Source: Erodium maritimum | Lineage: Eukaryota > Streptophyta > Magnoliopsida > Geraniales > Geraniaceae | Direction of reading: 5' to 3' | DNA length: 64,000 nt | Assembly (NCBI GenBank): GCA_963921825.1 | Contig: OY997594.1 | Location: 14,513,001 to 14,577,000, forward strand | Part shown: positions 11,570 to 23,287 of the stretch, one piece after another | Layout of the letters: every line of letters starts with the position of its first letter | Position numbering within the stretch: position 1 is the first letter of the stretch | Position numbers and translations under genes: made by a program | Notes under the pieces: model-generated | Seen by the model: the letters and a program-made list of their open reading frames with translations, nothing else | Told to the model about the DNA's origin: nothing | The model's database searches: none

Positions 11570-14500
11570 TTTTCCTCTCTTGGAATGCTCGAGGGTTAGA
11601 CTCCTCTTCGAAGAGGAGTCTATTGGCCTCTCTTGTCCGAGCTCATCGGGCTGACTTTGTTATGATTCAGGAGACGAAGTTGACGGACATTAGCCTTAGT
11701 ATTGCTCGTTCGTGTGGTTTGGGAGCTGATTTCACCCATTGCTTTATTCCTTCTTCTGGTTTGTCTGGGGGTCTCCTTTCCATCTGGAGTAGCAGAGTGT
11801 ATCAGGTGAGTCAGGTGTTTCCTTTACCTGGCGTTCTAGTCTGGTCTGGAGTTCATTTGCCTACGGGAACTCCCTTGACAGTCCTGAACGTGTATGCCCC
11901 TACCTCTGTTGGGGCGAGAAGAGACCTCTGGACGTCTCTCCATCCTCTTGTTGATAGTGTTGGGCCTGTGTTGCTTGTCCCTGGGGACTTCAACACGGTT
12001 TTTTCTCAGGGGGAGATCTCTTCTGGGGGGCTTTTGCATGGTGACAACTCTGAGTTTTGCGACTTTATTTCGGCAGTAGGGTTACTCGATCTCCCTCTAG
12101 CCAATAGGCGGTTTACCTGGTTTGGTCCCGCTTCTAGGTGCAGTTGTATTGATAGGTTTCTTCTGTCTCCTGAGTTACTTTGCATGTTTTCTGGACCGGT
12201 CCAGAAGGGACTCACCCGTTCCCTCTCTGATCATTGTCCGATCTTGTTGTCTGCTGAGAGAGTCGACTAGGGTCCTAGGCCTTTTCGTTTTATTGATGCT
12301 TGGGTTGAGCATGATGAGTTTCTCCCTTTTGTGAGCGAACGCTGGTCCTCTTATGTGGTTCATGGAGATCCAGAGTTCATTTGGTGGACCAAGTTGCGAA
12401 CCTTGAGGAATGATCTGCGAGACTGGAATCGGTCGTTTTTTGGGCATTTAGACACTTGTATATCGGAGTTGGAGGTGCGTATTGATGCTTTTGATGCCCT
12501 GGTTGACACTAGGCCTTTATCGGAGGTTGAGCTGACCGAGAGAGCCTTTTGCACCTCCCAGTTAGCCGCCAAGGCAGGACAGAGATCTAGTTTGTGGAAG
12601 CAGAAGGCCAGAGTCAAGTGGGGTAAGGATGGGGACCATAATTCAGCCTACTTTCATAGGGTTGCTCAGTCTCATGGTGCTCGGAATCAGATTTTCTCGG
12701 TGATTGAGAACGGTACTGAGTTTTCAGACCCTGCAGGGGTCAAGGCCCAGGCTGTCGCTCACTTTGGGGCTCGTTTCTTCTCTGACCAGTCTACCCGTCA
12801 TACCTTACCTGCGCTTCCGTTTGCCAGGTTAAGCGCTGAGGACTCTTGTATGTTGGAGGCTCCTTTTACTGAGGCTGAGGTGTTTGAGGCCTTGTCTGCT
12901 TGTTCTGGGGACAAGGCCCCTGGGCCAGATGGTTTCAATCTGGTCTTCTTTTGAGTGGCTTGGCCAATCATTCGGGCTGATTTTTTGTGCTTTCTTCATT
13001 TCTTTCATGCCTCGTTTCAGCTTAGCAGGGGGGTGAACTCGAGCTTTATTGTTCTCATTCCGAAGGTCCCGTCTCCTCGCTCCTTCTCAGAGTTTCGTCC
13101 TATTAGTCTTACGACAACCTCGTACAAGATCTTAGCTAAGATCTTGTCAAGGCGGTTGAAGATGGTGATAGGAGACCTTATCAGCTCTACTCAGTCCGTT
13201 TGTGTGCAGGGGAGGCAGTTGTCGGACAGTGTCCTTGTTGCTATGGAGGTTCTTGGTTATGTACGACGTTCTCACCAGCCAGCAGCTTTGGTGAAGTTGG
13301 ATTTTGAGAAGGCGTTCGATAAGGTCGATTGGTCTTACTTGCTTCATGTTCTTCGGAGTATGGGTTTTGGTGGGAAGTGGATTTTGTGGATCTCCTCGTG
13401 TCTCCGGGGTTTCTCTTCTGTGCTGATTAACAGGTCTCCATCCGATCAGTTTAAGGTCTTACAGGGAGTCAGGCAGGGGTGTCCGATGTCGCCTTATCTT
13501 TTTCTGATAGCTGGTGAGGGTTTTCACCAGTTATTTGAGCTTGGTATCAGGCAGGGTTTGTACGGTGGTATTAGGGTTGGCCCAGCCATCAGGGTTTCTC
13601 ACCTACAGTTTGCGGATGACACTTTATTGTTCCTTGAGGCAGGGGTGGATCAGTTTCGAGCTGTTAGGTTTGTTCTCCATTCCTTTGAGTTGGTGTTTGG
13701 TCTGAGGATCAACTTCACCAAGTCGTCTCTGGTTGCTCTTTCCGTTGATGATAGGGTGTGTACGGATCTTGCGGAGGCCTTGCGGTGTTCTTTGGGCTCT
13801 CTCCCTTTCACCTACCTTGGGTTCCCTCTGGGAGGCAATCCTCGTCTCGCTTCGTTTTGGGACCCAGTGGTAGATAGGTTCAGAGAGAGGCTGGCGGTGT
13901 GGCGGACTCGTTTTCTCTCTTTGGGAGGGCGCCACACGCCCATTAGGGCGACCCTGGCTAGCTTGCCGATCTTTTTCATGTCCTTGTTTCGAGCCCCCAA
14001 GAAGGTGGTTCGGCTGCTAGAGAGATATCAGAGGAGGTTCTTTTGGTGTTCAGGGCGTGAGAGGAGGTGTCTTTCCAAAGTTTCGTGGGAGGTGGTGTGC
14101 AGGCTCAAGGAATCAGGAGGACTAGGTGTTCGTTCTCTTTCGGAGGTAAACACCAGTCTTCTCCTGAAATGGCGGTGGCGTTTTGCTACTGAGGGGGCAG
14201 CCTTCTGGAGGCGTGTTATTTGTGCTTGTTTTGGGTGGAGAGAGACTGAGTGGGACTTGGGATCGCTTCCTGTTCCCCCAAGGTCGTCCTCTTTTTTCAT
14301 TCGACATGTAGTTCGTTTGGATCGGGACCCTGGGTTTGCGAGGGTGCTTGGTCCCGGTACTCTGAGCTGGGTGGTTGGTTCTGGCACCACGATTCGTTTT
14401 TGGGAGGACCCGTGGCTTTTTGATACAGCAATGGCGACTCGTTTTCCCCGGCTTTACCGGTTGGTAGCAGGACATCATGGGTCAGTTGCAGAGTTTTATG

Positions 14501-15230
14501 TGGATGGGGACTAGGCTTTTCTGTTTGATAGGGATCTTCGGGTTCGTGATGCTGTGGAGTTGGAGGAGTTGAGGGTCCGTCTGGTTGGTGTTCATTTAGT
14601 ACGCGAACGTCCTGATATGCTGGTCTGGTCTTGGGACTCGAAAGGGTTTTCGTCAGCCAGAGCTTTTCAGGTGATTGTTGGTTGGGTGGATATGGAGGTC
14701 ACTTCCTGGGCTTCTGTGATCTGGTCAGCCCCTGTTCCTCCCCAGATCCATTTATTTGCCTGGTTGTTTGCTCATGGTGGGGTTCCCACTATCTCCTTCT
14801 TGGTGGATAGGGGTGTGCCGATACCGTTAGCTCGTTGGGGGTGCAGGTTGTGTGGTTCAGGTGGGGAGGACTCTAATCACTTGTTTGTCACTTGCTCTTG
14901 GACTTGGAGGGTCTGGTCTCTGATTTTGGGTTGGTGGGGGTTGCGGGCGTGCTTCCGATGTCGCCGAATCTGTTTCTTGAGTCCTGGACCTCTCTGTTGG
15001 GTTCGCGTAGGCTGAGGTCTGCGTGGAGTGGTATCGGTTTGTTGTGTCTTTGGCAGATTTGGTTGGAACGCAATCGCCGTGTCTTCTCAGGGTCAGCTGC
15101 TATCGAACCAAGCATTCTGCTTGCTAGGGTTCAACATGGATCCTTTTCCAGTTTGGGAGCGGCGGGTCGTTCTTTCACCTTCCTCGAGTGGGTTGAGGCG
15201 CCGGGTGCTGCGCTGACTAGGAGCGCCTAA
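11566..15230 (+). pseudogene. LINE ORF2: endonuclease, reverse transcriptase and zf-RVT, disrupted
   Basis: Starts at ATG 11566 in the overlap ATGA with ORF1. The N-terminus is an exonuclease-endonuclease-phosphatase domain with WNARG, IQETK, LNVYAPT, PGDFN and SDHCPI. The reverse transcriptase follows with PISLTTTSYKILAKILSRRL (about 13100), QGCPMSPYLF and the catalytic FADD (13609-13620). A zf-RVT region lies at about 14700-14900. Breaks are TAG at 12268-12270, TGA at 12952-12954, TAG at 14512-14514 and a frameshift near 14940. At least two of the stops sit where family members have tryptophan, as expected if TGG decayed by deamination of methylated cytosine on the other strand. Confidence 0.9.
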
Positions 15231-15886
15231 GGATGGACTGTTGTTTGCTGCGTCATGTTTGAGGAACCCAGCACCTTTTCCCCCGGTCCTCCTCGTTCTC
15301 TTATCAGGTCTAGTGAGTGCTCGTTCAGGAGTCGTTTTGGGGTTGCTTTACCTTGGTAGGGTCCGGTGAGTACTTGTTCCGAAGTCGCAGTTTGGGGCCG
15401 ATTTGCCCGGTTTTGGGTGGAGGGGCACGAATCACTTAGCCTTCTTGAGACCAGAGGATTCACCCGTGCGGTCTCCTATGGTACTGTTCACTAGTCCGAC
15501 CTAGGTTGCCCGAGCGGTCTCCTGAGGTACTGTTCACTAGTCTGGTGTAGTTGTTGTGGTGGACCGAGGTGGCTTTCTTGTCTTGTTTGTTCGTTTGTTT
15601 CTTTTGGTACTTTCGGCCTTTAGGCCGTTTTGTTGGACTTTGGTTTTGTTGTTGTGGTTTCTAACCCAGGACCCACACTTCCTTTTTAATGCATTTCTTT
15701 CTCTCTGATAAAAAAAAACACTATCAAATTATTTTAAAATAACGATTTTATCATTGAAAATTTAAAAATAAGAAGTACAAATAAAAATGCAAATTTTTGC
15801 CTCCCTGAATTTTTCATCTTTTTTCTTGTACAAAGAGAATATTAAAGTTATCATTTCGAAACAAATTAATTTTAAGTATATAAAAA

Positions 15887-17886
15887 CAGGGACACTATCT
15901 ACTAAAAACCAATGATTTAATAGAAACTAAGGACTAATTGTGGCCATAAGATTAGAATAAGTGAATGGATGAGATTACAAGATCTCATTAATGGTATATG
16001 TGTAAATAAAAATAACTTTAAATATATTTTAGACATTTTAAATGAAAAGATTGAATCTGATTTTTTTACTGTATTGTTACTGTAGCGTTACTGTAGCATT
16101 AAAATTGTTTCATTTGGTGGAACTGAATGTATCATTTGATATTCATTTTCGTTCGTTTTAACCCCTTATTTCATCTTGCTAAATCCCGTGTTTCATTTGA
16201 TAGAACTCATCAAAACACAATATTTCATTTGGCAGAATTTACTGTTTCATGTAGCTAAGAATCATGTTTCATTTAGCAGAACTCATTCGTTATATTTATT
16301 TTGAACCAACTTTTAGTTCTAAATATAATGTTTCATGTCCATTTACTTGATGTTTCATTTTCATGAATCTTATTGTTTCATTTCGAAACCATAACTATTT
16401 AACATAACCCACAACATTTACACTAAAAAGTTGAAACAAATATGGAACTTTGGCTCCATCCGGACTAGAATAACACAAATCTCCATCTTCTGAGTTTGAT
16501 GTTCTTGAATCATCTCACGCTAGAATAACATAAATCTCCATCTCATGAGGGTGATGTTCCTGAAAAATCAATCAATTTCCAGTTTTTACATATTGTTTAT
16601 TTGTCAATAGATTGTCCAATTCCATTATTTCATTGTCCAATTCAAACTAAAAATAATATATATCAACAAAACAACCTACAAATGAAAATTAACATCAAAT
16701 TAATTACCAAAAGAAGAACACAACAACTAAACCAAATCATTGAAGATACATTCATGTGTCATTTATGTATACCGATACTACTTTTTAAGGGTTATAGTAC
16801 ATAAAAATATGTTTGAACTCATTACCAATGGCTAAAACTTTGTACCCAATTTACACCGTTGATCTCATCCAACTTGATTTCTGGTAATCAAAAATTACAA
16901 TAAGAAATTAAACCAAAATGCTCTAACCATTGAGGGATCCAATGAGAGTCATTTGCATATATGTCTTCATGGGTTTCTCGTTACAGTGTTTACACCCAGC
17001 AGATATGAGACTTGTAATATTGTGTTGGGATTTGTCTCTCACTATATTTGAACAATGTTATACACAATAGACTACCTGAATCAACAAATGGCTTCTACAT
17101 GCTTTATTCGTGATTGATATATAACTCTTAATTAACATGAACTTTTAAACATCCAGGCCATTGAGAACAAACTCTCATAACTACTTTGTCTCAACATAAC
17201 TACTTTCTCATAACTACTGTGTAACTTACAGTTCATGTATAATGATGAATACTTTATTGGGACATTTCATCGAACACCTTAGGCGAAGAAAATATGAGAG
17301 GCAAAATCAATTACCTCCAGAGATGAATCAATTTGAGGTACTGAGATTGAAAATCAGACCTGGTGCGTTCAGCTTGTGTTACGTTGAATCATTGTCCACG
17401 GCATGAGCAGCGCTTCACCGCCAGGCACGGGAGATCGGACACGGGTGACGCTCCACGGTAGCGATCCAAACGCGGCGATCTGGGTCCACAACGCGACCTC
17501 ATATTCCCCAACAGCAGCTTTGATGGTGGCGAAGCGAGTCATAGTGATGGCGAGGCGGCGGTGCTTTCCGTGCCACTGGCTTGACTGTCAAGGACTAGAA
17601 CCCGTCGATTTGGAAGGTTGGTTTTGGATGAAGATGTGTATGGAATTTTTGTGGCTGTGATATGGAAGAACGAAAATCAGATTAGGTTAAAATAAGGTAC
17701 TGAAATGACTAATATATCCCTTATTGATGTTGAAAAGTCAAAAAAGAAAATGAAATTTAATAAAATTACAATACATGCCATTTTTGATGAGTTTAAATCT
17801 CATCCATTCAAATTTTCTCATCCAACGTCCTTAATTAGTCCTTAGTTTGTATTGAGCCATGTGGTTTTTAGTGGATAGTAAGTCTG
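15887..17886. mobile_element. Non-autonomous DNA transposon with terminal inverted repeats (hAT-like termini)
   Basis: The ends are CAGGGACACTATCTACTA and, reverse-complemented from the right, CAGACTTACTATCCACTA; 19 of the first 24 bp match. Patchy similarity continues for about 110 bp, including AAACTAAGGACTAATT and GAATGGATGAGATT. TAAAAA, or TAAAAACA if the ends shift by 2 bp, is repeated on both sides, so the target duplication is 6-8 bp. CAG...CTG ends with about 8 bp suggest hAT, but a Mutator relative is possible. Inside are several copies of TTTCATTTGGTAGAACT-like units near the left end (16100-16390). A GC-rich 300-bp patch (17360-17690) differs sharply from the AT-rich rest. I see no transposase. 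Confidence 0.7.
17403..17660 (+). other. GC-rich 85-codon open frame inside the DNA transposon, possible captured fragment
   Basis: An open frame with no recognised domain, in the only GC-rich part of an otherwise AT-rich transposon. The base composition suggests DNA picked up from elsewhere, as Pack-type elements do. The reading frame itself may be chance. I assign no function. Confidence 0.25.
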
Positions 17887-18205
17887 TAAAAACAAGTGCA
17901 AAACACTTTTGTGTCATCATCCTTAACTCTTATACATAATATTCTTATAAATCATGGTGAATACGAAGTATAAAAACAGTGTTTTCAACTCCTGGGCATC
18001 AATGCATGGGTCTCAAGGGGGTAAAGATCTAGCTTTGTCCATAAACAAAATGGTTATTGTGGAGTAACAAACTGACAATTCTTATTGTATCACCAAACAC
18101 TCAGCTACTCAAAATTGATGCCAGATCGGAACTGGCAGGGAAAGATTATAAGATTAGTAAGTTGAGGATGTACATATAATTATCTTTTGTGACACATGAT
18201 ATTCA

Positions 18206-21022
18206 TCATTCCTGCAATACAAATGAGCCCTCTATCGGTTTCTCCATAGATTGTTGTTGAGACGAGAAGCTCAGAGGCGGAAACATGTTAGTGAAACTAC
18301 AGGCAGGTGCAGGCTTGAACTCATAAGGACCTCCCTTCGCCCCCCACACCTGTAACCAACAAAACTTAAGCATTTATACCCCCAACATCAACTAAAACCA
18401 CTGTTGCAAAATAGCCCTATCAAGATACTTATGATAGTACGTACTTGATTTCCCTCATTATCATAGCCCCTATCCCAGGTGTGTATCTCCCCATTCTTCA
18501 ACACTGAAAGCTCAGAAGTGCAGTAGCTAGCTCCATTCTGTCATTAAGTTAAAGACAACGAAAATAGAATCAATATAGCCCGTGATAATTCAGTACCAAA
18601 TGCAATGCATGAATCACATAACGGGTTTAGGGGGGTAGATACATACCCATGTATTGGGAAATCCACCGGGTGGAGTTGAGCCTTCATACAAGCAGCGCTT
18701 TCCCCGTTCACATCGCTTCAGATGTGTGGTTGTCAAATGTTCTCCAATGTCCTGTGCATTAAATAACACTAGACAATATTCATTCCATAACCAAGGTAAT
18801 ATTTCAAAAACAAAAATATATTTTAGTTTGTACAAGCAGCATTGACTACAAATTTTGCAGACTGATCATGTTCTTAGTTTTGGATTTGACAGCATGTAAT
18901 TAATCCGGTACAGTACTCACAATTTTTGTTCACAACGGGTTAACTTCTGTGGACCTACTTGAATCCTTTTTTTACCAATAATAGTATAAATGATGATTAT
19001 CATTCCTATCTTGCTTATTTCATTTCTAATCATTCTCAACTCAATTATTCAAGAATGAATACTAATTTCATGTAGTAACATTATGATTTAGGCTTACCCC
19101 AATAACTTCTTCAGGAAGTGGACGCTGATCCCTTGAGCGATCACAGAAGTTCTTGTAATCTTCTGTGTCCCTTATGGCATATGAGCTTAACTGTCCATTG
19201 AATAATTTACTGTTCTTTAGTTTTATATGGCATTTGTTTCTGACGAAAGCTTTCTCAAACTCGATTATCAATATATTAGCTTGGAAATACTTACATAAAG
19301 AATGAAGATTCATGATAAATCCTAAAGTGTATGACAAACTAGCATAAGTATCATAATGTCAACAGATAAAATAAAACTAACATACAACATTTTCTATTTT
19401 TTACACTACTATGAACTGCCTTTTCCCTTCTACATAAGGTAGGCTTTGATCCCATTTCTTGATACATCAATCTTAAAAAGTTCAATAAGAATCGAAAAAT
19501 CTTTGGAGCTCCCTTACTTCTACAAAAGCAAGGTCTTGAGCCTACAGCCTAGATACACTTGATTTAGCTGATAACAAAACCAACACCTTTTTTCCAACAA
19601 GGACAAAGTAGCAAGTCAAATTCATACCAATTTTTCTTTAAAATGTAAGGGAATGAAGGACGAGATCATGTAACCAAGTCTAAGTAATTCAGAAGTGGAA
19701 CACTATATTCCTACTTACAGAAATTCTAACCCCGGCTTTGCTACATAGCATAAATAGAAAGCATAGCTAAGACCCTTGACCCAATGGAATTTGATGAATA
19801 ACCATCCTCCAAAATGATATAAAGAGAAAAGATAAGGTTCTAATTTGAATTGTCACATCAGACAAGATAACAAGCAATACATGAAACATGCATTCTTCCA
19901 CATACACAGACAATGAATTATCAAAGAAAGGTCAGGACCTTACCTCTACATCACATCTTAACTCTTTAGGACAAGGCTTCACCATATAAAATCTCTGCAA
20001 ATAGAGAGCTGGGGGATCAGGGCCAGAGTTTTCATTCAAAAATCCACAAAGCATAAACAAACATTATACAGGCAGACTTGCAGGGGAAACTCAGGCCGAG
20101 CCTCTAAATAACCCATTTTAGAGAAGCACATTTGATGTTTGCATACCTGCCGGAAGGGCTTCTGAGGTGTCCTCCAGAAAGCCTGTCAACACAAAAAGAA
20201 CCCTCATAAACATTTTACAACTTCTGGAACATATAAACGGGAATTTAAGATGACATGGAAGGTGAGCTCAGCCATACTTGTTCGAAATATAAAACATTTG
20301 AGCCATCCACCATTTCTGCTGCCGGGCATGTGACCATCCTGCATCACAAAATGGTAACAAGAAGTCCAAATTATGATCTGAAAATGTCATTAGTTTATGT
20401 AGTAGTTATTAATCAGTGGCACGAATTCATAACATAAGAGCCACCAATGCTCATGGAGGTAAAAACTTGAAGCATTTCAGGCAAGACTTAAAATGTACCA
20501 GTCAAAACCATACAAGTTTTAAACAGCAGCAAAGAACAAAAGTGTACAAAAGGAAATGCAACAGAAGTAGCAGAAAAATAAGATTTCCTTTCTGTGAAGT
20601 CAGATTCCATGTAAATGCAAGGAATCATCCATAAACCACACACCACAAACTAATATCAAAAGGCTAGCAATGATCAATAGAGCAACACTCACCTGATATT
20701 GAAGTAACTATCAGGATCTCTGGAAGCTTGATCTCTGGAATTCTACACAAGCAATTCATCACAAGAAAAATAAAAATAAAAACAAACTCAAACCCAGAAC
20801 CAAACACAACCAACATAACAAAAAAAAGAGGAAGAAACGCATCAATACCTTTTCTCCTGTGAGTGACTGAGAGACAGAACGGGCATGGTCCCAGCGAGTT
20901 GCTGATTTGGTGAGTCGTTTCAGCAGCAGAGCACCTCCAACCAGAACCAGCGTCTTCGCCACCAATCCTCTCGCGATGCTCCATCCACTGGCGTCCGATT
21001 CTGGGTCTGAGCCATGACCCAT
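18206..21022 (-). CDS. CRL: CRL (CRUMPLED LEAF), chloroplast envelope CpcT/CpeT-like protein
   Basis: Nine exons on the minus strand join in frame to 268 aa: 20849-21022, 20693-20742, 20278-20338, 20147-20182, 19944-19994, 19098-19190, 18647-18751, 18445-18537 and 18206-18349. Arabidopsis CRL is about 261 aa. I chose the ATG at 21022 because the family begins MG-x-SDPES; an in-frame ATG at 21094 lies upstream. Residues 17-38 form one hydrophobic segment, the known outer-envelope anchor. The rest is the CpcT/CpeT chromophore-lyase-like domain with the family blocks QASRDPDSYFNIR, AFWRTPQKPFRQRFYMVKPC, KNFCDR and KRCLYEGSTPPGGFPN. CRL is needed for plastid division and normal cell division in Arabidopsis; no bilin substrate is established in plants. 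No damage is visible. Confidence 0.95.
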
Positions 21023-21469
21023 GTCGATATCTGTTGTATAGGCGCACACACTTTTCACCAGCCAAAACCAGCAGCTACCATATTCCTCTGGCACAGCGAA
21101 AATTCGAGCTTTTCAAAAATCCGCCTAAAATTTTCAAGCCCAGAAGCTCCTAGGTGTTGCGACTGCGAGAGCACAGGAAGGACACAGCTCCAAAGCGAAT
21201 AAGCTTCGAATTGTGGCGATTACAATCGGATACAGATCAATCGGTTTGGGTTTCTATATTCTTCTTCTCTTGTGTTTCTGGGGTTCTACAAACCCAGAAA
21301 CTTTCGAGAAGATCTAACTGGAAAATAGTGACAAATTCGGAATGAATCAGAACCACCAGTGCAACCCAGTTCATTTTTATTTATTTAATTCGAAAAAAAT
21401 CACGAACCTTTAATCAAATAAAAATATGAATTTAAATTCTATTGCATCGAATCGAATGGAGCTGAAAAT

Positions 21470-22236
21470 CTCACATGATGCCCAATCAATCTCGGATTGG
21501 GTACAGAAGACGCTAAGTAGTAACCCTCCGGTTTGCGGAGGCCTGATAGGCTGCATCCTGTGGGAGGTGTGGAAGGCTAGAAATAAGGTGGTGTGGGAAC
21601 AGAAGACCCAGACGGCGGCAGCGATTTTCCAAACAGCTTTCCACTTACAAGCTGGATGGTTGGAGACTATGAAACGTAAGAAACAAAAGCTTACCCGGCT
21701 TGCTCAAGGCCGAACCACTGGGGCTGAAGTGTGGGTGCCCCCGCCCCAGGGATCCTGGGCAGTAAACACAGATGGAGCCCTATTCGCGGCGGCGAACCTG
21801 ATGGGGACGGGATGGATTGGTAGGGATGACCAGGGTCGTATCATGGGGGCCAGGTCGACTTCCATCCATGGCCCCCAAAACCCGACCCTGGTGGAGGCGT
21901 ATGCAATCAGGGACGCGCTGAATTGGCTTAAGCAACACCCCCGACAGAGGGCAATTGTGAGAAGCGACTGCATGATCATAGTGGATATGGTCAGAAAAGG
22001 AGGAAGACTTTTATCTCCTTTAGGGACAATTATCAATGATTGTATTTCCCTTTTATCTCAACTCGAGTACGTGCAACTCGTCTTTGTAAAGCGGACAACG
22101 AACAAAGCAGCTCACTGGCTTGCCAGGGCGGCTTGTTCCTCACCTGTCTGGAATTGGTCTGGGGGTCATATCCCTGAACCACTTCAAAGCATCCTCATTG
22201 CCGACATTTAAATAAAATTTCTCATTACTCTAAAAA
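21470..22236 (+). mobile_element. 5'-truncated LINE carrying an RNase H-like domain
   Basis: A perfect 15-bp target duplication, AATGGAGCTGAAAAT, lies at 21455-21469 and 22237-22251. The 3' end is AATAAAATTTCTCATTACTC followed by A residues. The insert stays open through most of its length (to 22211) and encodes the C-terminal end of a plant LINE ORF2. A WEVWKARNKVVWE motif is followed by an RNase H-like domain with VNTDGA (first Asp), LVEAYA (Glu), VRSDC (Asp) and NKAAHWLA at the end, where the last acidic residue is His. It lies about 0.45 kb upstream of the CRL start codon. It is a different LINE type from the one at 8.9 kb, which lacks RNase H. Confidence 0.9.
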
Positions 22237-22441
22237 AATGGAGCTGAAAATATATATTGAGAAGAAAAAAACTATTCCAGTCATAATATTTCCGAGGTTG
22301 TGCCATTACAACATTATTATTGTCTTAGTTGAGCATTACCCGTCCTAAATCAGTAAATCCCAAACCAGTTCATAAATTATTATTTTATAACTAAATGAAC
22401 AATTTTAGATATTGTCTAACAGATGAACAAAGAGTGATTTA

Positions 22442-23278
22442 ATTTGTTACAGTCTAGGTTTTAACCGACTCTCTCGTTGAGCTCTCAACCCTAACTGTCG
22501 TAGTCACCATGGAATAGACATTGTGTACGCCTCCAATCGTTACGATATTGATTGTGAGTCTTCTCTTCTCTCAACTTCTGGCTGGTAGTGCTTTTCTCTG
22601 CGCATCCACAATTCAATACTGTTGTATCGAAAAGATGGCGTATCGACGACAGATCGCGACTCTCTGTTGTGGTGGTGTTCTCCTTTGCGCATCCGCAATT
22701 CGACGTTGTTGTAATGGAAGGATGGATGGTGCATCGGCGACTCCCTATTGTGGTGATGTGCGTACTCTGCGTGTTAGCCTCCCACGTCTCGAGCGGGGAC
22801 AAGACCGGCGTGATAGTTTGGAAAAATCATACGACTCAGGTGAGGACTGCTATGCAGCTTCACCAAATCCAATGAGTTAGGATTCAGAGATTTTTACTTG
22901 AAGGGGTTCCTGAATCATATCCTCACTCTCAGCCAATCTATCAGGTTCAAGTTCGGTAGCTCATTCAAAATGAGTCCTTGAAGAGCAGGGACCAATCAGC
23001 CTTTAAGCCCTACTTTGAGCTATTTCTTGCAGTTGGCATATGTTTTAGTTTTTGTTTTAATTTCTGTTTTAGTTTTGGATTATTTTTCTGTTTAATCCAC
23101 TTTTATGTATAAGTTACGAGTGCTATAACCGAGTCCTGTTGGAACGGCTCATTTCTGAAAGTTATTGGATCACTATTCTTTTAAGGGTACTAACCGTTGT
23201 AATGACTTTCTCCTATAATTAATGAAAGCTATTTCTTATTCTAAAAAGAATAATTTAAATTTTCATTTCAAAAAAAAA
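22442..23278 (+). mobile_element. Short retroposon with poly(A) tail and an internal duplication
   Basis: AGTGATTTA is repeated at 22433-22441 and 23279-23287, and the similarity extends to 12 of 13 bp. An A-rich tail lies at about 23268-23278. The tail region (about 23190-23260) resembles the 3' ends of LINE-type insertions elsewhere in the window. Two 80-85-bp units beginning CTCTGCGCATCC and CTTTGCGCATCC lie in tandem at about 22598-22770, about 75-80% alike. Open frames exist on both strands but show no known domain. It is probably a 5'-truncated or non-autonomous LINE derivative. Confidence 0.55.
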
Positions 23279-23287
23279 AGTGATTTA

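Larger units (their letters stand above)
8866..15716 (+). mobile_element. Nearly full-length L1-type LINE, 6.85 kb
   Basis: A perfect 13-bp target duplication, AACACTATCAAAT, flanks the element at 8853-8865 and 15717-15729, and a short poly(A) precedes the right copy. There is a roughly 170-bp 5' leader, then ORF1 (about 9037-11569) and ORF2 (11566-15230), then a 480-bp 3' UTR. ORF2 holds an endonuclease, a reverse transcriptase and a C-terminal zf-RVT region, the plant L1 arrangement, without an RNase H domain. The element is GC-rich compared with its AT-rich surroundings. It carries four in-frame stops and two frameshifts across the ORFs, so it is inactive. The intact target repeat suggests a fairly recent insertion. 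Confidence 0.95.

Noticed and set aside
14028-14478. 118-120-codon minus-strand frames opposite the LINE polymerase
   Set aside because: Antisense shadows of ORF2 with no domain of their own.
15893-15897. CACTA at the left end of the 15.9-kb transposon, suggesting a CACTA element
   Set aside because: The right end has TAGTA rather than TAGTG, and no 3-bp target repeat fits those boundaries. The CAG/CTG ends align better.
20664-21065. 133-codon minus-strand frame beginning MAGEKCVRLYNRYR over CRL exon 1
   Set aside because: It is out of frame with the conserved CRL reading and crosses the exon 1 splice donor.
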